A stretch of 64,000 bases of DNA. Origin: Ramlibacter pinisoli (GTDB taxonomy: Bacteria > Pseudomonadota > Gammaproteobacteria > Burkholderiales > Burkholderiaceae_C). A model generated the notes under the pieces. The model had not been told where the DNA came from and ran no database searches. It worked only from the letters and a program-made list of their open reading frames with translations. A program made the position numbers and the translations under genes. The stretch is taken from contig NZ_WSEL01000009.1 in assembly GCF_009758015.1 (NCBI RefSeq), forward strand, positions 1 to 64,000. Reading direction: 5' to 3'. Below are positions 21,255-28,916 of this stretch, piece after piece; the first letter of the stretch is position 1, and each line of letters begins with the position of its first letter.

Positions 21255-22025
21255 ATGAAACGCCTGTCCGTCATCCTCATCACCCGCGATGAAGCGCACA
21301 ACATCGAAGGATGCCTTCGCAGCGTCGCGTTCGCCGACGAGGTGGTGGTGGTCGACTCCGGCAGCAGCGATGGCACCGCCGCCCTCGCGCAGGCCTGCGG
21401 CGCGCGCGTCGTCACCACCGCCGACTGGCCCGGGTTCGGGCCGCAGAAGAACCGCGCCCTCGACCACGCCACCGGTGACTGGGTGCTGTCCATCGATGCC
21501 GACGAGAGGGTCACGCCGGAGCTGCAGGCGTCCATCCTCGAGGCGATGGAGCAGGGCACGTTCGATGCGTACAAGCTCAATCGGCGCTCGAGTTTCTGCG
21601 GCCAGTACATGGACCATTCGGGCTGGTCGCCCGACTGGGTGGTGCGGCTGGTGCGCCGCGGCACCGCGCGCTTCTCGCCTTCGCTGGTGCACGAGAGCCT
21701 GCAGCCGGCCGGGCCGGTGGGGCGCCTGCAGGGGCGGCTGCTGCACGAGAGCATGACCGACTTCGAATCGGTCATCGACAAGCTCGACCGCTACTCGACC
21801 GCCGGCGCGCAGGCGCTGATGGCGCGCGGCGTGAAGGGCTCGATGGGCAAGTCGCTCGGGCACGGCCTGTGGGCGTTCCTGCGCACGTACGTCGTGCGGC
21901 TCGGGTTCCTCGACGGCCGCCTCGGGCTGGCCCTGGCCATCTCGAACGCCGAAGGCACCTACTACCGCTACCTGAAGCTCTGGCTGATGCAGCGCTCGGC
22001 CGGGAACTCAGCCGGACACCGCTGA
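21255..22025 (+). CDS. Family 2 glycosyltransferase of the WaaE/KdtX type
   Basis: The 256-residue protein begins MKRLSVILITRDEAHNIEGC and contains VVDSGSSDGT, GPQKNRALDHATGDW and SIDADERVTPEL, the canonical motifs of the WaaE/KdtX group that adds a beta-glucose to LPS inner-core heptose. The C-terminus has an amphipathic stretch likely to lie at the membrane. It is divergent from the galE-led operon across an 80-base spacer and precedes tolB by 27 bases. Confidence 0.85.
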   Translation: MKRLSVILITRDEAHNIEGCLRSVAFADEVVVVDSGSSDGTAALAQACGARVVTTADWPGFGPQKNRALDHATGDWVLSIDADERVTPELQASILEAMEQGTFDAYKLNRRSSFCGQYMDHSGWSPDWVVRLVRRGTARFSPSLVHESLQPAGPVGRLQGRLLHESMTDFESVIDKLDRYSTAGAQALMARGVKGSMGKSLGHGLWAFLRTYVVRLGFLDGRLGLALAISNAEGTYYRYLKLWLMQRSAGNSAGHR

Positions 22026-22052
22026 ATCAACCACCACTTCGCGACTCCCAGA

Positions 22053-23348
22053 ATGCTCATGACCCCTGCTCATCCTTGGCGACGCCGTCGCGTTCTCGGC
22101 CTCCTGGGCGCCACCGCGGCGGCGTCACCGGCCGCCTGGGCCCAGTTCCGGGTCGAGGTCACCGGCGTCGGCCTGCGGCAGCTGCCGTTCGCCATCGCGC
22201 CGTTCCGCGGGGAAGCCGACGCGCCGCAGAAGATCTCCCAGATCGTGCAGGCCGACCTCGAACGCAGCGGCCAGTTCCGGGCGGTGGCGCTGCGCTCCAC
22301 GCCGATGGACGAGACCACCCGTCCCGACCTGGCCGCCATGCGCCAGGCCGGCGCCGACTCGCTGGTGGTCGGCAGCCTCTCGCGGCTGGCCGACGGCCGC
22401 TGGGACGTGCGCTTCCGCCTCTGGGACGTGGTGCGCGGCCAGGACCTGGGGGGCGAAAGCTACGCCATGACGGCCGGCGACCTGCGCCTGGCTGCCCACC
22501 GCATCGCCGACTTCATCTACGAGAAGCTCACCGGCGAGCGCGGCATCTTCTCCACCCGCATCGCGTACGTCACGCAGGCCGGCACCCGCTACAACCTGTG
22601 GGTGGCCGACGCCGACGGCGAGAACGCCCAGTCGGCCCTGGCGAGCGGCGAACCCATCATCTCGCCGGCATGGTCGGCCAACGGCGCCCAGCTCGCCTAC
22701 GTGTCGTTCGAGTCGCGCAAGCCGGTGGTCTACGTGCACGAGGTGGCGTCCGGGCGGCGCCGCCTGCTGGCCAACTTCAAGGGCTCCAACAGCGCGCCGG
22801 CCTGGTCGCCCGACGGCCGCTCGCTGGCCGTCACCCTCAGCCGCGAGGGTGGCTCGCAGCTGTACACCATCGACGCCGCGGGCGGCGAGCCGCGCCGGCT
22901 GATGCAGTCTTCGTCCATCGACACCGAACCGGTGTTCGCGCCCGACGGCCGCAGCATCTACTTCGTGAGTGACCGCGGCGGGGCGCCGCAAATCTACCGG
23001 GTGGCGGCCACCGGCGGCACGCCGGAACGCGTCACGTTCACCGGCAGTTACAACATTGCGCCCGCCATCAGCCGGGATGGCCGCTGGCTCGCTTACGTTT
23101 CACGGGTGTCGGGATCGTTCAAGCTGCACGTGATGGAACTGCCCTCGGGCACGGCCACCGCGATCACCGACACAACCGCCGACGAGAGCCCGAGCTTCGC
23201 GCCGAACGGGCGCCTGATCGTGTATGCCACCCGCCAGGGCGGCCGCGAGGCGCTCATGACGACGACGCTCGATGGCAAGATCAAGGCACGCCTGGCCGGG
23301 CAGGGCGGAGACATCCGCGAGCCCGACTGGGGCCCCTACCAACGCTAA
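22053..23348 (+). CDS. tolB: Tol-Pal system protein TolB
   Basis: The 431-residue periplasmic protein has an N-terminal signal ending near AAWAQ, a TolB N-domain ([13 protein letters not shown]), and a six-bladed beta-propeller with repeated [28 protein letters not shown] and [14 protein letters not shown] units. TolB binds Pal and supports outer-membrane constriction in division. A second ATG at 22059 is equally possible. The signal carries four consecutive arginines ([10 protein letters not shown]), which resembles a Tat motif, though TolB is normally Sec-exported. tolQ, tolR and tolA are not adjacent. Confidence 0.94.
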   Translation: MLMTPAHPWRRRRVLGLLGATAAASPAAWAQFRVEVTGVGLRQLPFAIAPFRGEADAPQKISQIVQADLERSGQFRAVALRSTPMDETTRPDLAAMRQAGADSLVVGSLSRLADGRWDVRFRLWDVVRGQDLGGESYAMTAGDLRLAAHRIADFIYEKLTGERGIFSTRIAYVTQAGTRYNLWVADADGENAQSALASGEPIISPAWSANGAQLAYVSFESRKPVVYVHEVASGRRRLLANFKGSNSAPAWSPDGRSLAVTLSREGGSQLYTIDAAGGEPRRLMQSSSIDTEPVFAPDGRSIYFVSDRGGAPQIYRVAATGGTPERVTFTGSYNIAPAISRDGRWLAYVSRVSGSFKLHVMELPSGTATAITDTTADESPSFAPNGRLIVYATRQGGREALMTTTLDGKIKARLAGQGGDIREPDWGPYQR

Positions 23349-23369
23349 ATCCCTAGGAGAAAGAAACCC

Positions 23370-23912
23370 ATGTACCGACGCTTCCTGACCGGCCTTCTCG
23401 TGGCCGGCGTGCTGGCCGGCTGCGGCTCGAACGTCAAGCTCAACGACGTTCCTGTCGAGGACCGCAAGGGCACCACCGTCGCTCCCCAGGACGGCACCGG
23501 CGCCAGCACGGGCCCGACGACGCAAAGCCGCGTCGAGCCGGTCGCCGTCGATCCCAACGGCGGCACCACCCAGGGTCCGGCCAACGTCGCGCGGCTGTTC
23601 TACTTCGACTACGACAGCTACCAGCTCAAGCCCGAGGCGCAGCCGGCCATCGACGCGCACGCCCGCTTCCTCAAGGCCAACCCGAACCGCCGGGTGGCGC
23701 TGGAAGGCCACACCGACGAGCGCGGCGGCCGCGAGTACAACCTGGCGCTGGGACAGCGCCGCGCCGAGGCCGTGCGCCGCGCCCTCTCGCTGCTCGGCGT
23801 CGCCGACAACCAGATGGAGGCGGTGAGCTTCGGCAAGGAGAAGCCCGCGGCAAACGGCTCCGATGAGGCCGCGTTCGCCCAGAACCGCCGCGTCGAGATC
23901 GCCTACCGATGA
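23370..23912 (+). CDS. pal: Peptidoglycan-associated lipoprotein Pal
   Basis: The 180-residue lipoprotein has a lipobox LAGC at the end of its signal (GVLAGCGS) and an OmpA-like C-terminal domain: LFYFDYDSYQLKPEAQ, then LEGHTDERGGREYNLALGQRRA with the Asp and Arg that bind diaminopimelate. Pal links the outer membrane to peptidoglycan and interacts with TolB. A strong AGGAGA ribosome-binding site precedes the ATG by about ten bases. It lies 21 bases after tolB and overlaps cpoB by four. Confidence 0.96.
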   Translation: MYRRFLTGLLVAGVLAGCGSNVKLNDVPVEDRKGTTVAPQDGTGASTGPTTQSRVEPVAVDPNGGTTQGPANVARLFYFDYDSYQLKPEAQPAIDAHARFLKANPNRRVALEGHTDERGGREYNLALGQRRAEAVRRALSLLGVADNQMEAVSFGKEKPAANGSDEAAFAQNRRVEIAYR

Positions 23913-24688
23913 AAGGCGTCGTACGCATCGGGCAGTTGCTGGCCGCCGCCGCCCTGGTGGTGCCGCTGGCCGGCCATGCCGCGCTGTTCGAGGACGACGA
24001 GGCGCGCAAGGCCATTCTCGAGCTGCGCCAGCGGGCCGACGCGCAGCGGCAGATCGCCGATCAGCATGCGCAGGAGCTGCGACGCGCCTACACCGACAAC
24101 GAGCAGCTGCGCCGCAGCGTGCTCGACCTGCAGAACCAGATCGAGGCGCTGAAGGGCGAGCTGGCGCGCATGCGCGGCCAGGACGAAGAGCTCACGCGCA
24201 ACGTCACCGAACTGCAGCGCCGCCAGAAGGACCTGGCGCAGGGCGTCGAGGACCGGCTGCGCAAGATGGAGCCGACCAAGGTCACGGTCGACGGCCGTGA
24301 GTTCCAGGCCGACCCTGGCGAACAGCGTGACTTCGAGGCCGCGCTGGCCGTGTTCCGCAAGGGCGACTTCCCGGCCGCGCAGGCCGCGTTCGGCGAGTTC
24401 ATCAAGCGCTGGCCGCAAAGCGGCTACCGGCCCTCGTCGCTGTTCTGGCTCGGCAACGCCCAGTACGCCAACCGCGACTACCGCGGTGCCCTGGCCAACT
24501 TCCGCCAGCTGCTGCAGCAGGCGCCGGAGCATGCCCGTGCCCCCGAGGCCGTGCTGTCCATCGCCAACTGCCAGATCGAACTGAAGGACAACGCCGGCGC
24601 CCGCAAGACGCTGGACGACCTGGTCAAGGCCTACCCGCAGTCCGAGGCGGCCGGCGCCGCCCGCGAGCGCCTCGCGCGGCTGCGCTGA
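23909..24688 (+). CDS. cpoB: Cell-division coordinator CpoB (YbgF)
   Basis: The 259-residue periplasmic protein has a signal peptide (to about AGHA), a heptad-rich N-terminal coiled coil (residues about 27-120) like the trimerisation domain of YbgF, then TPR repeats from about 140 on (FEAALAVFRKGDFPAAQAAFGEF, shown in part: FRKGDFPAAQAAF). CpoB links PBP1B activity with Tol-mediated constriction. The ATG overlaps the pal stop (ATGA) and the stop overlaps tcdA by one base. Confidence 0.93.
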   Translation: MKGVVRIGQLLAAAALVVPLAGHAALFEDDEARKAILELRQRADAQRQIADQHAQELRRAYTDNEQLRRSVLDLQNQIEALKGELARMRGQDEELTRNVTELQRRQKDLAQGVEDRLRKMEPTKVTVDGREFQADPGEQRDFEAALAVFRKGDFPAAQAAFGEFIKRWPQSGYRPSSLFWLGNAQYANRDYRGALANFRQLLQQAPEHARAPEAVLSIANCQIELKDNAGARKTLDDLVKAYPQSEAAGAARERLARLR

Positions 24689-25479
24689 TGCACGCCGACG
24701 TCCTCGCCCCCGACCTGTCACGCCGGTTCGGCGGCCTCGAGCGCCTGTACGGGATGCCGGGCGCCGCGGCCATCCGGCAGGCCAGCGTGGCGGTGGTGGG
24801 CGTCGGCGGCGTCGGTTCCTGGGCGGCCGAGGCCCTGGCGCGCAGCGGCATCGGCTCGCTGGTGCTGGTCGACCTCGACCACGTGGCCGAATCGAACATC
24901 AACCGCCAGGTGCACGCCTTGCAGGGCACGGTGGGGCAGGCCAAGGTGCAGGCCATGCGCGAGCGCATCGCCCAGATCCACCCCGATTGCGAGGTGCACG
25001 GCGTCGAGGAGTTCGCCGAACCGTCCAACTGGCCGGCGCTGCTGCCGCGACCGGTGGACGCCGTCATCGACGCCTGCGACAAGGTCCAGGCCAAGGTGGC
25101 GCTGGCGGCCTGGGCGCGCGCCACCGGCACGCTCTTCATCAGCGCGGGCGCAGCCGGCGGCAAGCGGCTGGCACACAAGGTCGACATCGACGACCTGGCC
25201 CTCACCACGCACGACCCCCTGCTGGCCCAGGTGCGCTACCGGCTGCGCAAGTTCCACGGCGCGCCCCGCGAAGGCAAGCGCATCGGCGTGCCATGCGTGT
25301 TCAGCCGCGAGGCCGTCGCCCCGCCCGATCCCTCGTGTGCCATCGACAGCGGCGACGGCACGCTCAACTGCCACGGTTACGGCTCGGTCGTCGCCGTCAC
25401 GGCCACCTTCGGCCAATGCGCATCGGGTTGGGTGCTCGATCAGATCGTTCGCAAAGCCCCAGCCATTTCCACTCTATAA
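24688..25479 (+). CDS. tcdA: tRNA threonylcarbamoyladenosine dehydratase
   Basis: The 263-residue E1-like enzyme has the nucleotide-binding VAVVGVGGVGSWAAEALARSG and the LVDLDHVAESNINRQVHAL segment of the ThiF/MoeB fold, with VIDACDKVQAK downstream. TcdA (CsdL) cyclises t6A37 to ct6A in ANN-decoding tRNAs. It directly precedes tRNA-Lys(UUU), itself a substrate class for t6A. The TAA stop at 25477-25479 lies inside the TATAAT box of the tRNA promoter. Confidence 0.93.
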   Translation: MHADVLAPDLSRRFGGLERLYGMPGAAAIRQASVAVVGVGGVGSWAAEALARSGIGSLVLVDLDHVAESNINRQVHALQGTVGQAKVQAMRERIAQIHPDCEVHGVEEFAEPSNWPALLPRPVDAVIDACDKVQAKVALAAWARATGTLFISAGAAGGKRLAHKVDIDDLALTTHDPLLAQVRYRLRKFHGAPREGKRIGVPCVFSREAVAPPDPSCAIDSGDGTLNCHGYGSVVAVTATFGQCASGWVLDQIVRKAPAISTL

Positions 25480-25480
25480 T
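25475..25480 (+). promoter_or_regulatory. -10 box of the tRNA-Lys promoter
   Basis: A perfect TATAAT is followed by a G+C-rich discriminator (CGCGGGC), as in stringently controlled stable-RNA promoters, 43 bases before the tRNA. It overlaps the tcdA stop codon. No strong -35 is seen at ideal spacing. Confidence 0.65.
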
Positions 25481-25522
25481 CGCGGGCTTTGCTGCAAGCG
25501 AAATGTCTGCAGCAACGAGCGT

Positions 25523-25598
25523 GGGACGTTAGCTCAGTTGGTAGAGCAGCGGACTTTTAATCCGTTGGTCACAAGTTCGAATCTTGTACGTCCTACCA
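25523..25598 (+). tRNA. tRNA-Lys (anticodon UUU)
   Basis: The 76-base gene folds as a full cloverleaf: acceptor GGGACGT pairs with ACGTCCT (one terminal G-U pair), D-arm GCTCAGTTGGTAGAGC, anticodon loop CTTTTAA with UUU, T-arm with GTTCGAATC, and an encoded CCA at 25596-25598. It resembles the enterobacterial tRNA-Lys. Its 3' 45 bases (25554-25598) are the left attachment repeat of an integrated element, so the 3' half was re-supplied by the element. Only a five-T run directly follows; the stem-loop terminator is now 3.8 kb away. Confidence 0.97.
25554..25598 (+). repeat. attL: 45-bp tRNA 3'-end repeat
   Basis: It starts at the C before the anticodon loop T-run and ends with CCA. It is identical base for base to 29357-29401 at an offset of 3803 bp; identity stops on both sides (A versus G before, G versus C after). 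Confidence 0.95.
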
Positions 25599-25619
25599 GT
25601 TTTTCAGAGGGGCAGGCTG

Positions 25620-26663
25620 TCATGGTCTGCCCTTCTGTCTTTCTGGCGTAGCCAAAGCGTAGCCCTGCAGGACATTATCGAGGCGTCCTGAAGCTTGCTG
25701 CAACCCTTCGGGGGCAATGTGGGCGTACCGGTCCACCATGGCACGGGTGAGCCAGCCGCCCAACATTTGCAGCTCATGGGTTGGTGTCCCGGCCTGCCGA
25801 TGCCAGGTCGCGAAGGTGTGCCGCAGGTCGTGCCAGCGGAAATCCGATATCCCGGCCCGCTCCAGTCCCGCCCACCATGCCTTGGTCGACACGTTGGTGA
25901 TGGGCTTGCCCCGGTAGCTGAAGACGTACTCCGAGTGCTGGCCGATGCGTTTCTGCAACACAGCCATGGCGGCAGCATTCAGAGGGAAACCCTGTGAGCG
26001 GCCATTCTTGAAGGCCTCGCCTGCCACGCGGACATGCTGGGACAGCAAATCGACGTCCGCCCAGCGCAGCCCTTTGACGTTCGCCTGACGCATGCCGGTG
26101 GCCACCGAGAACAGCGCCATATCCGCCAGGTGCGGCGGCAACTCGCGATGCAGGCGGTTGAACTCCTCGAGGGTGAGGTAGCGTACCCGGCCCGCGGACT
26201 CCCGAAAGAGCGTGACGGTCGGGACGCGCTCGATCCACTCCCACTCCCGATGCGCCTTGCGCAGCACGGTGCGGATGAGCGCCAGATAGCGGTTGGCGGT
26301 TGCCTTGGTGGCGATCTCGGCCCGCTGGAACTTGATGCTGTCGACCACCGTCCGGTCGATCTCATCGAGGCATTTCCCCCCTAGTGCGGGGTGCAGCCAA
26401 AGGAACATCGACTTGTCCCGCTCGTGCGTGCGCTTGTGCGTGGTTTCCTGCAGGAACTTCACGACTGCGTCCTGCCACGTGTAGCGGGGCTTCTTTCCGA
26501 GCTTGTCCTGCTCCCAGCGTTCTGCTTTGAGCCTGTCGTGGAACTCCTGCGCCCGGCGCTTGGTGTCAGTCCCAGTAGAGAGGCATAGAGGCCGGGTTTC
26601 GCCAGCGATGGCCGGCAGCTTGACCCACCAATAGGGCGAGTCTTTCCTTCTGTAGAGCGACAT
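25620..26663 (-). CDS. int: Tyrosine recombinase/integrase of the element
   Basis: The 347-residue phage-type integrase has a SAM-like core-binding domain (about residues 60-150) and a complete catalytic set: R192 (GMRQANVKGLRW), H278-x-x-R281 (WHDLRHTFATW), W304 (MLGGW) and nucleophile Y313 (VDRYAHIAPEG). It begins MSLYRRKDSPYWWVK, as many tRNA-targeting proteobacterial integrases do. The stop is 22 bases inside the left end, next to the tRNA. The ATG has a good AGGAGA ribosome-binding site. The upstream helix-turn-helix frame overlaps its first 205 bases. Confidence 0.95.
   Translation of the reverse strand: MSLYRRKDSPYWWVKLPAIAGETRPLCLSTGTDTKRRAQEFHDRLKAERWEQDKLGKKPRYTWQDAVVKFLQETTHKRTHERDKSMFLWLHPALGGKCLDEIDRTVVDSIKFQRAEIATKATANRYLALIRTVLRKAHREWEWIERVPTVTLFRESAGRVRYLTLEEFNRLHRELPPHLADMALFSVATGMRQANVKGLRWADVDLLSQHVRVAGEAFKNGRSQGFPLNAAAMAVLQKRIGQHSEYVFSYRGKPITNVSTKAWWAGLERAGISDFRWHDLRHTFATWHRQAGTPTHELQMLGGWLTRAMVDRYAHIAPEGLQQASGRLDNVLQGYALATPERQKGRP
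25647..25663 (+). promoter_or_regulatory. Paired CGTAGC motifs, left end (candidate integrase arm site)
   Basis: CGTAGC occurs at 25647-25652 and 25658-25663, an 11-bp period, about 50 bases inside attL and within the 3' end of int. The same pair with the same spacing and orientation is present near the right end (29243 and 29254). An arm-type binding role is inference. Confidence 0.45.
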
Positions 26664-26866
26664 TCAGGTTTCTCCTGAGCATCGGCCACAGACACACGCG
26701 AGCGCGATTCTGCCACTAGATGCTCAATGAGCAAGATTTCGACGAACACCCATGAGCGGCCTACCTTGCACGCCGGGATGAGACCGAGGCGGGCACGCTG
26801 CTGCAGCGTCTTGGGATGAACGTGCAGAAGGTGAGCGGCCTCTGTGAGATTGAGGGTTAGGGGCAT
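26459..26866 (-). CDS. Helix-turn-helix DNA-binding protein (excisionase-like)
   Basis: Residues 1 to about 60 (LTLNLTEAAHLLHVHPKTLQ, then ARLGLIPACKVGRSWVF) match the MerR/excisionase-type winged helix-turn-helix of AlpA and Xis-like proteins. The start is ATG 26866. The frame runs on for 135 residues, but the last 68 codons overlap int in another frame and look like non-selected sequence, so the functional part is probably the first 65 residues. It lies directly upstream of int, the usual place for an excisionase or int regulator. Confidence 0.7.
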   Translation of the reverse strand: MPLTLNLTEAAHLLHVHPKTLQQRARLGLIPACKVGRSWVFVEILLIEHLVAESRSRVSVADAQEKPECRSTEGKTRPIGGSSCRPSLAKPGLYASLLGLTPSAGRRSSTTGSKQNAGSRTSSERSPATRGRTQS

Positions 26867-26947
26867 ACGCCAGGTGCCCACCCATTGGCGCAAAGGCCTA
26901 GGCCGCTAGCCCGGGCCACCTTGCGGCATGTTGCTGACAGCCGCCGG

Positions 26948-27313
26948 CTAAGCAGGCCGTTTGCGCGTTGACCAATATTCGATCTCCAGCGCGGCGGAAA
27001 CCGCCGTGTCTTCGGGATCGACGCATTCCCAGCGATGCGCGAACTCGGGATCGACCATCGGCCAGAAATCCGGGTCGGGGTTGAAGAACCGCCAGTCAGG
27101 TCTGTCTGCGGTTCTAGCGGCCCCAGCTGCAGGCAGAGTAGCGGCTCGGGGGCGGCGCGCAGCTGGCCGTGGTGTTGGCGCGGCGACCTGACCACAACGG
27201 AGGTACGCATCGAGGGCCACGGCGACCAGCGCGTTGAAGCTGATTCCCACTTCGGCGGCCCGCTCGCGAGCCCGTTGCTGGAGTTCCGGAGTGAGGCGAA
27301 GGGGGTACGACAT
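26948..27313 (-). CDS. Ribbon-helix-helix protein
   Basis: The 121-residue product starts MSYPLRLTPELQQRARERAA and continues VGISFNALVAVALDAYL, a standard Arc/MetJ-type ribbon-helix-helix as in HicB-like and plasmid regulators. A Pro/Ala/Arg linker and an acidic, aromatic C-terminus (WRFFNPDPDFWPMVDPEF) follow. No toxin gene is adjacent in the same direction, so it may be an element regulator rather than an antitoxin. AGAGGA before the ATG is a good ribosome-binding site. Confidence 0.7.
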   Translation of the reverse strand: MSYPLRLTPELQQRARERAAEVGISFNALVAVALDAYLRCGQVAAPTPRPAARRPRAATLPAAGAARTADRPDWRFFNPDPDFWPMVDPEFAHRWECVDPEDTAVSAALEIEYWSTRKRPA

Positions 27314-27735
27314 GAGATCCTCTTGTGATCAAAGTGATATCTACCGGAGGGATTCCTTTTCCCCGTGATTTCCACGATGTTGATACTTGGGACAAGCCCG
27401 GCGCGTTCGGCGTCCGCACTGGGTGTCGGTATGCCCGAGAGGTGACCACGCATAAGCGCTCCTAGAGGAGGCTCGATACGGGCGAAGAAAGGGAATGGAC
27501 CAAGCACCCGCACGAACCCTGTTGAGGGACGCGACAGGTGCGGTGTCTGGGCTGATCTTGCCAACTAGCTCCTCCACCGGCTTGAAGGAGATAGCCCCTG
27601 GCTGTGCTTGTCCGGTGGGGCCGGAACACGATTCGGGCGTGGCGCTGAATGCTATCGCTGCGTCGATGCTAACGACGCTCAGTTAAGGATGTCAAGCCGG
27701 TTGCGGTAGCATGCGACGAATAAAGGGGCTCAGAG
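27314..27735. other. Divergent regulatory spacer of the element, no supported gene
   Basis: This 422-base stretch separates the minus-strand ribbon-helix-helix gene from the plus-strand cargo gene. GTGAT occurs at 27323, 27332 and 27365, the first two 9 bp apart, directly upstream of the ribbon-helix-helix start, so it may be its operator. Short frames on both strands show no family resemblance. Confidence 0.4.
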
Positions 27736-28608
27736 ATGGAAACGAAAGAATTTGCTCGGAGAGAGTGGCTGATGGTTGTGGCGATCCTTCTGATGTTGGA
27801 GGCGTGGGTCATGAACATCGGATACTCGTTCAGGCAAGACCAAGACGTCATCAACTATGTCTCTTTCGCATCCACAATAGCCTCCTTATTGCTCGCAGTG
27901 ATCGCAATCATCTACGGTTATTTTCAAGCGGACGGACAGCAGAAGTCAGCGGCGGCGATCGCGGCGCAGTTGCAGTCCATGTCAGGCTTTCAAGGTCAGC
28001 TTTCGTCAACAGCAGGCGTTATTGCCGATCATATGAAGTCGATTACGTCGACAACCGACACCCTTACGAAGATAAGCGGATCTATCGACGCAGCAACGGC
28101 GAAGATCTCGAGTATCGAGGGGGGCATTGCCGATGTGCATAAGCAGCAGAAGGCCTTTGAGCAAGCGCTGGCCGCTACGAAAGTGGTCGCGCAGCAAGTG
28201 CCCCCGCCAGCTGACGTCGGCGATATCGTGAGCAAACTTCTGTCGCGATCCAGCTATTCTGCCGACCTTGTGGCTTACGGCTTGGCTAAGGCATTTGAAC
28301 AGTCCGGCACGCTTCAAATCCCGCTCTGGAAATTTCTTCGCCGGCTATCCAAGACGTTAGGGGCGAAGGAAGAACTGGCCTTCGACGAGTCGAATTGGTT
28401 CGGTGCGGCGTACCAAGTGGTAATGGTGTTGTCGAGCCTTGGGGCATTGAAGTTAGACCTCAAGCGTGACAACTCCGACCTGTCCAAAATTGTGATCACT
28501 TCAGAAGTGCTCGAAACAGTCAAGAAAGCGGCGAAGGCCACCGCCGCCGCCGATCTGACGAAGGCTGCAATACCGGCTCTGGACGCGACTGACTTTATCA
28601 ACCCTTGA
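27736..28608 (+). CDS. Unrecognised two-helix membrane protein, cargo of the element
   Basis: The 290-residue product is not recognised. Visible: a hydrophobic segment at residues 11-31 (WLMVVAILLMLEAWVMNIGY), a short polar loop, a second at 41-63 (FASTIASLLLAVIAIIYGYF), then a long Gln/Ser/Thr/Ala-rich helical region (65-150) with heptad character, a PPPAD break near 156, and a mixed alpha/beta C-terminal region (160-290). This predicts a membrane-anchored protein with a coiled-coil stalk and cytoplasmic domain. Codon use is much less G+C-biased than in flanking chromosomal genes, a sign of transfer. It is the only non-mobility gene in the element. Membrane-anchored phage-defence effectors have similar layouts, but no known defence domain is seen. 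Confidence 0.8.
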   Translation: METKEFARREWLMVVAILLMLEAWVMNIGYSFRQDQDVINYVSFASTIASLLLAVIAIIYGYFQADGQQKSAAAIAAQLQSMSGFQGQLSSTAGVIADHMKSITSTTDTLTKISGSIDAATAKISSIEGGIADVHKQQKAFEQALAATKVVAQQVPPPADVGDIVSKLLSRSSYSADLVAYGLAKAFEQSGTLQIPLWKFLRRLSKTLGAKEELAFDESNWFGAAYQVVMVLSSLGALKLDLKRDNSDLSKIVITSEVLETVKKAAKATAAADLTKAAIPALDATDFINP

Positions 28609-28640
28609 CATGGTGCCCCTGACGGGCCGCCGACCGCTTC

Positions 28641-28680
28641 GCCCCCCGCGACCGGTGCCATGGCCCCGGTCGCGGGGGGC
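28641..28680. terminator. Strong hairpin between convergent element genes
   Basis: GCCCCCCGCGACCGG (28641-28655) pairs perfectly with 28666-28680 around a 10-base loop that can itself extend the stem. It lies 32 bases after the cargo gene and 29 bases beyond the end of the second ribbon-helix-helix gene. Confidence 0.6.
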
Positions 28681-28709
28681 GCAACGGTAGCAACCCGTCC
28701 GACCCCATA

Positions 28710-28916
28710 TCAAGGGCGAGCGCTTCGCGTTGCCCCTGCGCCAGGTACACGAGCGAATTCCGCTTCGAAGCGCGATGCTTCCCGGCTGAGAGCCAGCGAG
28801 GCAAAGTGCGAGACGGGCAGTCCCATGCGCTCACAAAGCACGCGGACGCGTTCGGACAGCGATGGCTCGATAGAGACATGCAGGGTGGCTTTCTTGCGGC
28901 TTGCAGGTTGGGTCAT
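28710..28916 (-). CDS. Small ribbon-helix-helix protein
   Basis: The 68-residue product has a basic N-terminus, a strand ATLHVSIEPSLSERVRVLCE and a helix LPVSHFASLALSREA, a typical CopG/Arc-like ribbon-helix-helix pattern. A frame of 89 codons on the opposite strand lacks any such pattern. It is the rightmost gene of the element and convergent with the cargo gene. Its role may be regulation of excision or of copy control; no toxin partner is visible. Confidence 0.6.
   Translation of the reverse strand: MTQPASRKKATLHVSIEPSLSERVRVLCERMGLPVSHFASLALSREASRFEAEFARVPGAGATRSARP

Noticed and set aside
26857..27564. A 235-codon minus-strand frame spanning the ribbon-helix-helix gene
   Set aside because: It is out of frame with the MSYPLRLTPEL protein and has no recognisable pattern.
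27341..27686. Two short frames on opposite strands in the element spacer
   Set aside because: Neither has a convincing start, family pattern or codon bias; the area is better seen as regulatory spacer.
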